Origin: Alitiscatomonas aceti
GTDB lineage: Bacteria > Bacillota > Clostridia > Lachnospirales > Lachnospiraceae
DNA length: 27,395 nucleotides
NCBI RefSeq assembly: GCF_025567195.1
Contig: NZ_JAOQJF010000037.1
Coordinates: 1-27,395 of the forward strand
Direction of reading: 5' to 3'
The translations under genes and the position numbers were made by a program. Numbering within the stretch: position 1 is the stretch's first letter; each line of letters begins with the position of its first letter. This document shows positions 15,161 to 22,489 of the stretch, piece after piece. Below the pieces are notes generated by a model, which was given only the letters and a program-made list of their open reading frames with translations, was not told where the DNA came from and did not search any database.

Positions 15161-16803
15161 TCATTCTCCTCCTCTCTATCCTTTTTTACATTCAAAAGTC
15201 CTGCCAGCGTTTCCTGCGGCATTCCATTCTCCATCAGCCGTCTTGCCAGACTGTCCGAGATTGGGTTGATTTGTCTATGGTGCCCCACAATTACAAACTT
15301 TCCATCCTCCACCCTGTTTTCCGTAATCTGATATTGAAACAGTGGACGGTATCGTCTGGTTCCATCTGCCAGAATCTCACACTCCATGATTTCCATTAAA
15401 CGGCGTTCCTTGTTTTCCAGCTGTTTGCAGAAAGCGATGATCGGATAGGCTTCCGTTACAAATCCCATCAAAGTCTCATCACTCATATCCACAGCACGTT
15501 TACACAGGGAAACCATGCGGCGGTAAGTTGCCTCACAACTCATGGAATGGATGGTTGTCACAACCGCAACACCGGTTCTGGCAGCCTCCTGTGCCGCATT
15601 CGCTTCTGGTCCACGCATTTCTCCTACCACAATAATGTCCGGATTAAAGCGTAGCGCCATATCAAGAAGCGTAATCTGATCTACTCTCTGCCTCTCATTC
15701 TCGCTGTCACGGGTCAAGGTATGAATCACGGAATTGACTACCCTCCCATCCTTTCTGCGTACCAGCGCCAGCTCCCTTGAACCATTCTCAATACTGTAAA
15801 TACGCTTACCGTCCGGAATTGTGGTCAAAAGCCAGCCTAAAAGTGTGGTTTTTCCGGAGCTTGTGGCTCCCGCCACACACACAGAGATTCCATACCGGAT
15901 GCACTCCGATAAAAAATCCAGCATCTGACTAGTTGCCGTTCCTCCCTTTATAAAGTCCTGTTTCTTCATGCTCTGGGGATTCACAATTCGGATCGAGGCT
16001 GCCACCCCGACATCCTCATCAACAAGAGGTGTCTTCAGTACAGCAATACGGATATTTTTACTTAAATGTCCCAGAACGCTTGGACTCGCATCATCCAGCA
16101 CCATTCCAGACACATGCAACATACGCCGAATGACATTGATGGCATGTTCGGGGCTTTCAAAATGCTCTTTCAATTTTTCTGTCACTCCACCAGAATACTG
16201 GACCTCCACATCATCCCAGGCATTTACATCGATCTCCTCGATTCCTTCCCCGTAGATGTACTTTGTGAGAAAACCGAACTCTGCCATTTCTGAATAAATC
16301 GCATCAATCAGCTCATCCGTGGTTTTTCCCGGTACTTGTATACGGTTATCCTGAATATACTTCCCGGCAAATCGGCGGATCTGTGCTTTTATTTCTTCGT
16401 TTCCATCTCCGGTTACCAGATTACTGTATTCTTTGGAAAGATACGCCTGTATCTCCTGCAGCACGGACTGAAAGTCACGCCCTTCATCCTCTGATGCAAA
16501 AAACAGGTCATGGGTACGGAGAGAACGACCTCCCGTTTTTTGAGTACACAAAGGAGCCTCTATGTCCTCCTCTTCTGACCAGATATCCTCCTTTCCATGC
16601 ATCTGTCCTTCACAAGCCTGTTCCGACAGGCTATCATTTTGGAAGTTTTCTTCTGTCCCCTCCCCTCCATCCAAGCCATCCAAAGAAGCCTCCGTTTCCA
16701 TGATCTCCTCCGGAAGATGTCCAGAATCCTGTCGTGTTTCTTCCCGAACAGCTTCGGGAAAACCCGCAGAAAACGCGGCTTTGCTGCGTCTTTCCCCTAA
16801 CAT
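15157..16803 (-). CDS. tadA: TadA/CpaF-type pilus assembly ATPase
   Basis: The 548-residue protein carries the secretion ATPase motifs: AGATSSGKTT Walker A (311-320), IIVVGEMRGPE Walker B (390-400) and the TTIHS histidine box (416-420), with the Asp box region around RIYSIEN. It powers extension (and possibly retraction) of Flp/Tad pili from the cytoplasmic side. The first 100 residues are acidic, low complexity and probably disordered (SEEEDIEAP), longer than in typical CpaF proteins. The start codon lies inside the end of tadZ, a 7-base overlap. A short C-terminal tail is charged. Confidence 0.93.
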   Translation of the reverse strand: MLGERRSKAAFSAGFPEAVREETRQDSGHLPEEIMETEASLDGLDGGEGTEENFQNDSLSEQACEGQMHGKEDIWSEEEDIEAPLCTQKTGGRSLRTHDLFFASEDEGRDFQSVLQEIQAYLSKEYSNLVTGDGNEEIKAQIRRFAGKYIQDNRIQVPGKTTDELIDAIYSEMAEFGFLTKYIYGEGIEEIDVNAWDDVEVQYSGGVTEKLKEHFESPEHAINVIRRMLHVSGMVLDDASPSVLGHLSKNIRIAVLKTPLVDEDVGVAASIRIVNPQSMKKQDFIKGGTATSQMLDFLSECIRYGISVCVAGATSSGKTTLLGWLLTTIPDGKRIYSIENGSRELALVRRKDGRVVNSVIHTLTRDSENERQRVDQITLLDMALRFNPDIIVVGEMRGPEANAAQEAARTGVAVVTTIHSMSCEATYRRMVSLCKRAVDMSDETLMGFVTEAYPIIAFCKQLENKERRLMEIMECEILADGTRRYRPLFQYQITENRVEDGKFVIVGHHRQINPISDSLARRLMENGMPQETLAGLLNVKKDREEENE

Positions 16804-17609
16804 CCGAACACCTCCTTTGTGATTGCTTCCATGGTTTTTCTAAACCCCTTACTGTCCTTTAGCACCAGTTCTTTCAGAAGGTTCCCTTCCAGAACCTGTG
16901 CCTTTACTTCCTCGGAATGAGGGATCTGGAATGCCACATTGCCGAGCACCCGTTCAATGTGTTCGCTGGCCTCATTGGGATATACATTGCTGGCCACTTT
17001 ATACTGCTTTTCTGCATCCCACTGACTGTCCTTAAGAAGCGGAAGCTGACTGGAAAGATAACTGATGGATTTCAGATCACAGTTTACCAGCCGCAGCACT
17101 GCATCCGCCTCCATCAAGGCAATGGCCGAAAGAATGTCATTGGCAATACAGCTTCCACAATCAACGATGATATAGGGAGCGATCTTTCTCAAACACTGCA
17201 GTAATTCCTCTGCCTGTGTCCGCTCGTAAGGTGGATATGTGTATTCATTTTCCCCCTTCCTCATTCCAAGGATCGTTAGATGGCGTATTTTTTTATGAGT
17301 AATACAGTTATGGCGTACCAACGATTCCGACACATGGGTTGCTGCCAGAACACTCCCCAGAGAATGCTCCTCGTCCAGGTCTCCCGGAGGACAGATACAG
17401 GGAAGCATCGGTGTATTCATATCACACAGAAGGAGAGCCACATCCTTCTTCTGCATGGCAAGACGCGCCGCCAGCTTCACTGCTGTCGTGGTTTTACCAG
17501 ATCCAGGACTTCCCCAGACTGCCAGCATTTGATTCTCATTTTCCGGTTCCCAGTCAGGAGAGCTGTCCCCGGCTCCCCTGCTGAAAATACTGTTTTTCAG
17601 AAAATTCAA
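16797..17609 (-). CDS. tadZ: TadZ/CpaE-like P-loop NTPase of the pilus system
   Basis: The 270-residue protein has a deviant ParA/MinD-type P-loop, WGSPGSGKTTTAVKLAARL (32-50), and a later IIVDCGS strand (147-153). This corresponds to TadZ/CpaE proteins, which localise Tad machinery at the membrane. There is no obvious response-regulator-like N-terminal domain, which many TadZ proteins have, so this is a short form. Translation starts with TTG at 17609 with GGAG six bases upstream. It lies between cpaB and tadA, the usual order. Confidence 0.85.
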   Translation of the reverse strand: MNFLKNSIFSRGAGDSSPDWEPENENQMLAVWGSPGSGKTTTAVKLAARLAMQKKDVALLLCDMNTPMLPCICPPGDLDEEHSLGSVLAATHVSESLVRHNCITHKKIRHLTILGMRKGENEYTYPPYERTQAEELLQCLRKIAPYIIVDCGSCIANDILSAIALMEADAVLRLVNCDLKSISYLSSQLPLLKDSQWDAEKQYKVASNVYPNEASEHIERVLGNVAFQIPHSEEVKAQVLEGNLLKELVLKDSKGFRKTMEAITKEVFGC

Positions 17610-17612
17610 GGC

Positions 17613-18473
17613 TTACTCCACCTCGCTTTCCTCTGTTTCACCCTGTTCGGACTCTTCCTGCTCCTCTGCTTTGGTTTCCTCTGGCTCCTTATCAGAATGA
17701 TCCGGCGCCTCGTTTTCTTCCGCTTCTCCTTCCATATCTTCTGGAGGATACAGTTCCGTTAATATCTGGTTTTGCGCTTCCAAAAACTGCCCTGCACTCT
17801 TTTCATCCCCACGATACACCAGAGACAAATGCAGTTTTCCATCTGCCTCCAGCTCTGCCAGAACCATTGACTGCTCTGGCGTTACCAGCAAGGTAACGGT
17901 TCCAGGCAGCTCACGATCCGCTCCATCTTCCAGTTCTTCTCCCGTATTTGCGTCATATCCGCTGTTTGCAGTCACAGCAATGACCTCCACATACTGAAGC
18001 TCCGCAGGAATTACCGTTTTTCCCTGCTTTCTATAATCTGGAGCTATAACTGACACAATATCGCCGCTCTTTAGCTTTCCAGACAATCCATTGGCAAATG
18101 CCTTAACCGTAACAGAGATTGCCTGCTTTTCTCCTGTCAGATGATAGAGATAGGCATTTTCTGCCGCCGGCTCTTCTGCAATCTTGGATGTCAGGATGTA
18201 ATCTCCTGGCGCCAAATCTGCAGATGCAAATGCCCCAACCACAGTATCCGAATGTTTTACTACATCATCTGGCAGGTTATAACTGCCAACCTCTATGGTC
18301 TTTACCATGTCAGAAATAATTTCTTCTCCCACTGAAATTGGTTTTACTACACGGACAATTTCCGTCTTTTCACTCATAGCCTTATTAAACAATGGTGTAA
18401 CTGCAAAGCAGATGATCAAAGACAGCACGATGCAAAGCACACCAAGTACAGTCCTGTTTTTCAAAAATCGCAT
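17613..18473 (-). CDS. cpaB: RcpC/CpaB-like pilus assembly protein with SAF domain
   Basis: The 286-residue protein has an N-terminal membrane helix (VLGVLCIVLSLIICFAVTPL), an SAF-type domain (RVVKPISVGEEIISDMV through SADLAPGDYILTSKIA, about 40-103) and an RcpC region (ISVTVKAFANGLSGKLKSGD to about 230). Proteins of this family act on the outer side of the membrane in Tad systems. The last 45 residues are a Glu-rich tail that may bind cations or basic wall partners. No secretin gene accompanies it, as expected for a monoderm cell. The ATG has GGAGGAG upstream. Confidence 0.85.
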   Translation of the reverse strand: MRFLKNRTVLGVLCIVLSLIICFAVTPLFNKAMSEKTEIVRVVKPISVGEEIISDMVKTIEVGSYNLPDDVVKHSDTVVGAFASADLAPGDYILTSKIAEEPAAENAYLYHLTGEKQAISVTVKAFANGLSGKLKSGDIVSVIAPDYRKQGKTVIPAELQYVEVIAVTANSGYDANTGEELEDGADRELPGTVTLLVTPEQSMVLAELEADGKLHLSLVYRGDEKSAGQFLEAQNQILTELYPPEDMEGEAEENEAPDHSDKEPEETKAEEQEESEQGETEESEVE

Positions 18474-18542
18474 TTCATCTCCTCCAACTCTTTTCCTTAT
18501 TTTGGTTCCTTTTTAACCAGTGTTCCACTGACTGCTGTCTAC

Positions 18543-18626
18543 CTATTTTCTGTTGTGGTATATGATGGCCGCAATCATTGTAAGCGGCACTGCAACACAA
18601 ACCATGATCCATAATTTCTTCTTCAT
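18543..18626 (-). CDS. 27-residue single-helix membrane peptide
   Basis: The frame reads MKKKLWIMVCVAVPLTMIAA and then IIYHNRK before TAG. It has a basic start, one hydrophobic helix of about 19 residues and a basic end. Its ATG overlaps the prepilin peptidase stop as ATGA, with GGAGGATGG about 7 bases ahead, so translation is likely. It sits in the middle of the Tad cluster between the peptidase and cpaB. It could be a small accessory subunit of the pilus machine. No family can be assigned at this size. Confidence 0.6.
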   Translation of the reverse strand: MKKKLWIMVCVAVPLTMIAAIIYHNRK

Positions 18627-19081
18627 ATCATCCATCCTCCTAATCTCATACAATAAACGGCTGCCGCTCCTCCTGCCAGAAACGGTCCCACAGGAAATGC
18701 TTCTTTATCTCGTTTTCCCTTGAACCGATTCCACAGGCAGACCATACAACCATACATCACAAATCCTGTCAGTCCTAAACAGGAAGCAGTCAGGCTTGCA
18801 GGAAGTCCTAGTACCAAGCCGGTTGCTCCTGCCAGCTTGATATCACCGCCGCCAATTCCACCTTCCCTCTTGCAAAATAATGCAACTATGAGGTATGGCA
18901 CTGCCCCTAAAGCTCCAAACAGCTGTCTGGGTGCAAAGTTCAGAAAGGAAAGCAGGGCAATCCCTGCCTGGAATCGGTCCGGAATAATCCGGTACCGAAG
19001 ATCCCAGGCAGAAACCGCAATAAGCAGCGAGAAAAAAAGCACTGCCTGTACTGCCTGAAGCAGCGATATCCTGATCTCCAT
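18623..19081 (-). CDS. Prepilin peptidase (TadV/CpaA-like, A24 family)
   Basis: The 152-residue membrane protein has both aspartates of the A24 family: Asp27 in AWDLRYRIIPD and Asp80 in GIGGGDIKL. The spacing is that of short CpaA/TadV peptidases without the N-methylating domain. It would cleave the leader of Flp-type prepilins at the cytosolic membrane face. The start at 19081 is the first ATG after the upstream stop (TGATATG, one base apart) and has no independent Shine-Dalgarno site, so coupling with the pilin gene is likely. The next small gene overlaps its stop. Confidence 0.9.
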   Translation of the reverse strand: MEIRISLLQAVQAVLFFSLLIAVSAWDLRYRIIPDRFQAGIALLSFLNFAPRQLFGALGAVPYLIVALFCKREGGIGGGDIKLAGATGLVLGLPASLTASCLGLTGFVMYGCMVCLWNRFKGKRDKEAFPVGPFLAGGAAAVYCMRLGGWMI

Positions 19082-19082
19082 A

Positions 19083-19322
19083 TCAACCGCTATAGTCAAA
19101 CATTTCCTGCACCCTGCGTACCAGTGTAGGAAGTACGGTATCATTAAACAGTGCATAAAGACCTGCCAGAAGCAGTGCTCCCAGCACAACTGCGATCAGG
19201 ATCTTAATGGCTGTGTCCACATATCCCTCACCAGATGTATCCTGAAGCTTGTTTTTTACGTTCCACATATGCATAACCATTGCATTTCGATAATTTACCA
19301 GCTGTCTTTTAATATTCTTCAT
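19083..19322 (-). CDS. DUF6133-like Flp-type pilin protein
   Basis: A 79-residue protein with a basic lead, then SGEGYVDTAIKILIAVVLGA (30-49) starting a hydrophobic helix, and a short tail ending VRRVQEMFDYSG. Size and layout match Flp-type pilins. I recall the same pattern as DUF6133 in clostridial elements. The likely processing site is Gly33, although the classic Glu at +5 is missing and an Asp is present at +3. It lies directly before the prepilin peptidase gene and is the best candidate for the major subunit of the Tad pilus here. Confidence 0.75.
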   Translation of the reverse strand: MKNIKRQLVNYRNAMVMHMWNVKNKLQDTSGEGYVDTAIKILIAVVLGALLLAGLYALFNDTVLPTLVRRVQEMFDYSG

Positions 19323-19370
19323 TTGATCTCCTCCATTGATTTTCTGTTTTTGTTCTCTGTACCCCTTAAA

Positions 19371-19697
19371 TCAGACCATGTTCTGCCCTGGATTTTGAGG
19401 GGGTGCTGTCTGTAAGGTAGATGCCTGTGCCATGGACAGTGCCTCTCCATACGCTCCCAATACCGCTTGTTTCAGCTCGTTGCGGAATTCCTCCGTCACA
19501 GGAAAACAGATATCCTTGTATCCATCCTGTGTTTTCCGGCTGGGCATAGACATAAAAAGCCCATCCTTACCTCCCTCGACGATTTTGATTCCCCGGACGG
19601 CAAAACATCCGGCGATTGTGGCGGATGCATAGGCTCTGATCCCGCCCTGTACTCCTGGTGGATACATAGATGTAATCCGAACGTCTAAATCTGGCAT
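19371..19697 (-). CDS. spoVG: SpoVG family protein
   Basis: The 108-residue protein matches SpoVG: DVRITSMYPPGVQGGIRAYA (5-24), CFAVRGIKIVEGGKDGLFM and a Lys/Tyr-containing KTQDGYKDICFPVT segment. SpoVG proteins bind nucleic acid and act as regulators; versions on mobile elements are common. The ATG at 19697 has AAAGGAGGAAG upstream. It is the last gene of the regulatory block before the pilin genes. Between it and the YodL gene lie 87 bases with a weak hairpin and no clear promoter. Confidence 0.85.
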   Translation of the reverse strand: MPDLDVRITSMYPPGVQGGIRAYASATIAGCFAVRGIKIVEGGKDGLFMSMPSRKTQDGYKDICFPVTEEFRNELKQAVLGAYGEALSMAQASTLQTAPPQNPGQNMV

Positions 19698-19784
19698 ACT
19701 GATTCTTCCTCCTTTGTTTTTTTCTGCTCATAAACCGTTCCTTTCTGGATCTATTTCAGTCAAGCAGACAGACAAAACTGCCTG

Positions 19785-20345
19785 CTAAAACTGCATGGTG
19801 TGTATGAATTCCTCCGCCGGTTGCGACTCTGTAAAATCAATTCTCTTAAAGTCATAGCGATCCACATAAAAAAAGGAACTCCCTGTTTCATCATAGAGTT
19901 CCAGCACATCACTAATGGATAGCCCATGACCTGTATAACCGGACGGCGGATGATACCGGAATTTATCATAGAGTTCTTCCAGGTCATTGGTGTCAGATGC
20001 CCCTTCATAGACTTTGATATAAAAATCCGGCTTGGGGGAGCCATATTGCTGCTCCATCTGGGAAAGTGCAAGGAACTTCATATGCACATCCACATCTCCT
20101 CTCAGTTGCCAGATGCGTACATCTTTTAACCCCTTTGCCGATTCCATATCTTCCTGGCTATTTGCCAACCGGTCGTAGATACCGTCCTGCCACTGAATTT
20201 TTTGGATATTCCTCTGCTTACGCAGGAAGCTTTCTAATGCTTCATTCTGAAACATGGGATCCACTACTGCACATCCTTCCGTCACACGACCTACCCGGTT
20301 CCCATAATACCGGATCACTCCATTTTCAATCTGAATCTGCTTCAT
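19785..20345 (-). CDS. YodL-domain protein
   Basis: A 186-residue protein whose C-terminal third has the YodL pattern: LYDKFRYHPPSGYTGHGLSI then SDVLELYDETGSSFFYVDRY and FKRIDF (about 123-170). YodL domains are common on gut Firmicute conjugative elements, usually in proteins that handle DNA or stress, with no firm biochemical role. The N-terminal half (VIRYYGNRVGRVTEGCAVVD) is not recognised. The ATG at 20345 is preceded by GAGGGAAGG. The upstream gene ends 16 bases away. Confidence 0.75.
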   Translation of the reverse strand: MKQIQIENGVIRYYGNRVGRVTEGCAVVDPMFQNEALESFLRKQRNIQKIQWQDGIYDRLANSQEDMESAKGLKDVRIWQLRGDVDVHMKFLALSQMEQQYGSPKPDFYIKVYEGASDTNDLEELYDKFRYHPPSGYTGHGLSISDVLELYDETGSSFFYVDRYDFKRIDFTESQPAEEFIHTMQF

Positions 20346-20361
20346 TTCCCTTCCCTCATTT

Positions 20362-20922
20362 CTAAATCATCTCCATCCCCCCGTCCTTCTGTGCCTGTTG
20401 AAACTGTTCCAGACTCTGCACATCGGGAAAGATCATCCTTCCCTCTAACATTTCCAGTACGGCAAAATCATCCCTGTCGCAGATCAAAATCCGATACTGG
20501 TAGTCCTTCTGCATCATTACATAGCTCCATACTTCCTCTGGATTTGCCAGCCATACCCCTGACGCATAGCGTCCATCCGGCAGAAAACTGTATCCAGAAT
20601 ATTCTGGGGAATGTCCATGTAAATCCAGCGCCCCAAATGGACGGATCTGGGAGAGCTGGAGCCGTTCCTTTTCCCCCAACAGTTCTGGCCGCAGCACACC
20701 AACCACATCCCTGTTCCAGCAGTGCCATGCCTCCCCAGTAGATAAGGAAACCAGATGGGCAATGGAATGTCTGGGATTTTCTGTTTTCTGGATATTCGTA
20801 CAGAAAAAAAGCTGCCCCGTGTAATGCTCTGGTAATACCTTTGAGGGAAGAACCACCACCCGGTTCTGGATAGATGCCTCCTTTTCTGTCTGCATACAAT
20901 CCTTTTCTGTGAATTCCTGCAT
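20362..20922 (-). CDS. Hypothetical protein, operon member
   Basis: I do not recognise this 186-residue protein. It is soluble, has no signal peptide or membrane helix, and contains a Cys/Trp-rich central portion (STGEAWHCWNRDVVGVLRPE). Its ribosome binding site (AGGAGGGG) overlaps the end of the upstream AbrB gene, and it starts 4 bases after that stop, so it is co-translated with the regulators. A YodL protein follows. Similar unknown cargo genes are usual in this position on conjugative elements. Confidence 0.55.
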   Translation of the reverse strand: MQEFTEKDCMQTEKEASIQNRVVVLPSKVLPEHYTGQLFFCTNIQKTENPRHSIAHLVSLSTGEAWHCWNRDVVGVLRPELLGEKERLQLSQIRPFGALDLHGHSPEYSGYSFLPDGRYASGVWLANPEEVWSYVMMQKDYQYRILICDRDDFAVLEMLEGRMIFPDVQSLEQFQQAQKDGGMEMI

Positions 20923-20926
20923 AATC

Positions 20927-21205
20927 TTACCCCTCCTTTTTCTGCAGCAGTCTGCTCAGTTCTCCGATCAGATCCAGTCGGAGGCTGTCCGGCATAAACT
21001 GAAATGCAGTACGGACATATGCCTCCACTGCCTCCGGAGACTGATCTCCCACCTCGATAATCTCTACCTTCCGGACTGTAATTTTTCCACCCGCCATTCC
21101 CAGACAAACAATATCCCCATACTCCAGCTTTGCCGCTTCCCTCATAGATTTTGGAATCAGGACACGTCCCTTTCCATCCACTAAACGATACATCGGTTTA
21201 CTCAT
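20927..21205 (-). CDS. AbrB/SpoVT-type transcription regulator
   Basis: The 92-residue protein has an N-terminal AbrB swapped-hairpin domain, RLVDGKGRVLIPKSMREAA followed by GDIVCLGMAGGKITVRKVE (about 7-48), with the expected G.R..IPK. The C-terminal half is helical (AVEAYVRTAFQF). Such proteins dimerise and bind DNA. The start overlaps the stop of the preceding AbrB-like gene by ATGA. Probably controls the element's own operon. Confidence 0.85.
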   Translation of the reverse strand: MSKPMYRLVDGKGRVLIPKSMREAAKLEYGDIVCLGMAGGKITVRKVEIIEVGDQSPEAVEAYVRTAFQFMPDSLRLDLIGELSRLLQKKEG

Positions 21206-21462
21206 CTGGTCCTTTTCTCCTTTCCCATCAATGCCTCCACTTCATTGGGTTCAATCCCCAGCTCATCGAACACCTTCAGATAGGGTTTGCAAACCGTCTG
21301 TACCGGAGCCTCAATACCAATCAGAATCACTCCGGGGACTGTTTCTATCATCAAATCACAATCAAGCGGAATCCCAGCCGTCAATAACAGTTCACTAGGC
21401 ACAGAAAGGACACCGTTTTCCTTTTTTTGCACCATTGTTTTTCTCTTGTTTTCTGTTCTCAT
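21202..21462 (-). CDS. Divergent AbrB-like protein
   Basis: An 86-residue protein with ENGVLSVPSELLLTAGIPLD followed by CDLMIETVPGVILIG, which fits the strand-helix-strand pattern of AbrB domains but lacks the usual G.R. It is flanked by ATGA overlaps on both sides, with dam upstream and a second AbrB downstream, so all three are translated as a unit. The two AbrB-like proteins may form a heteromeric regulator. The ATG at 21462 is preceded by AGAGGTG. Confidence 0.6.
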   Translation of the reverse strand: MRTENKRKTMVQKKENGVLSVPSELLLTAGIPLDCDLMIETVPGVILIGIEAPVQTVCKPYLKVFDELGIEPNEVEALMGKEKRTR

Positions 21463-22439
21463 AGCACCTCTCTTTCCGGACAGATTTCTTCCCGGATCTC
21501 ATAATGATCCGTTTCTCCATCTCCCCACATTCCAAATAAATCCAACTGTCTTGGTTTTGACCGCTCCCTCTCACCAGGATCATAATTGGTAATAATGACC
21601 TCTGGAAACTCACAACCGCCCTCATACCTCTGGGCCAGGTTATTGATGCGGGTAACGGCTGTAATAAAATATCCTGCATACAGTTCCCGGATGAAATCGC
21701 AGTCATTGTAGCTGACCATCCACTTCCCCCTGCTCCCTGTCAGAGTGTCTCGGAGCCGTTTGTGATCCTCTTTTCGGAATACCACTGCATAATGACCTTC
21801 CGTCTCATAATAGGGCGGATCGCAATAAAAAAAGGCACTATCCCGGTCATACTGCCGAATCAGTGCCTCAAAGTCTTTATTTTCTATTACGGTATCTGCC
21901 AGCCTGCGGGATGCCTGCCAAATGGTGTCAAAGCAGTTCCTCACATCAAACGGACGGCAGCCAAAGGACGTGCAGCCACTTCCATAGCTGTACCGGATCA
22001 GTTTAAAAAATGCAGCCGCCCGTTTTACATCGGTTACCTCTGCATTTTCCAGCAGGATTTTTTTCACTTCCTCATAATCCGGCGGCATCAGATGCTTCTC
22101 TGCCAGCTCCAGCTCCTCAATTAAAAATCGGGTATCCGGTTCCTGCTTTTCAATAAAATTACGGATTACTGCAAATTCATCCCTGCTGTTTAACGGAAGA
22201 AATCCGAGTTCCTTAAGGAATGCCCCCGTGCGGTTCTTGACGCAATAAAACAGGTTTGCCAAGTTAGAGTTATAATCATTATAAATCTCCATACACCGGT
22301 CATCTGGTGGTTTTCCAAACAGTACCCAACCACCTCCGCCGAACACCTCAATGTACCGGTCATAACTTGCAGGAAACATCGTGTAAATCAGGCTGCGGAG
22401 TGCTTTCTTTCCGCCAACCCATGAAATAAAACTGTTGAT
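21459..22439 (-). CDS. dam: Dam-type DNA adenine methyltransferase with an ATC start (or mutated start codon)
   Basis: The protein carries EVFGGGGWVLFGK (31-43), LIRYSYGSG, and the catalytic DPPY (207-210), as in Dam-type N6-adenine methyltransferases. The frame is homologous further upstream: SFISWVGGKKAL (residues 3-14) is the N-terminal SAM-binding motif. It has no ATG, GTG or TTG before that motif and a TAG just above. The codon in the expected start place is ATC (22437-22439), eight bases after a perfect AGGAGG (22448-22453). The first in-frame ATG (22379) would remove the motif and has no ribosome binding site; the ATG at 22446 is in another frame and stops after 28 codons. Either ATC is used weakly or the gene has lost its start. 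AbrB genes overlap its end. Confidence 0.85.
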   Translation of the reverse strand: MNSFISWVGGKKALRSLIYTMFPASYDRYIEVFGGGGWVLFGKPPDDRCMEIYNDYNSNLANLFYCVKNRTGAFLKELGFLPLNSRDEFAVIRNFIEKQEPDTRFLIEELELAEKHLMPPDYEEVKKILLENAEVTDVKRAAAFFKLIRYSYGSGCTSFGCRPFDVRNCFDTIWQASRRLADTVIENKDFEALIRQYDRDSAFFYCDPPYYETEGHYAVVFRKEDHKRLRDTLTGSRGKWMVSYNDCDFIRELYAGYFITAVTRINNLAQRYEGGCEFPEVIITNYDPGERERSKPRQLDLFGMWGDGETDHYEIREEICPEREVL

Positions 22440-22489
22440 TCTGCATCCCTCCTAACATCCGCAATACTCGTGAAACATATAACTGAGTC

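Noticed and set aside
19764..19785. Hairpin GCAGGCAG/CTGTCTGC after the YodL gene
   Set aside because: Eight-base arms with one wobble pair but no T-run on either strand; not enough for a terminator.
22360..22446. Dam starting at the ATG at 22446
   Set aside because: That ATG is in a different frame, stops after 28 codons, and lies only one base after the AGGAGG; it cannot produce the methylase.
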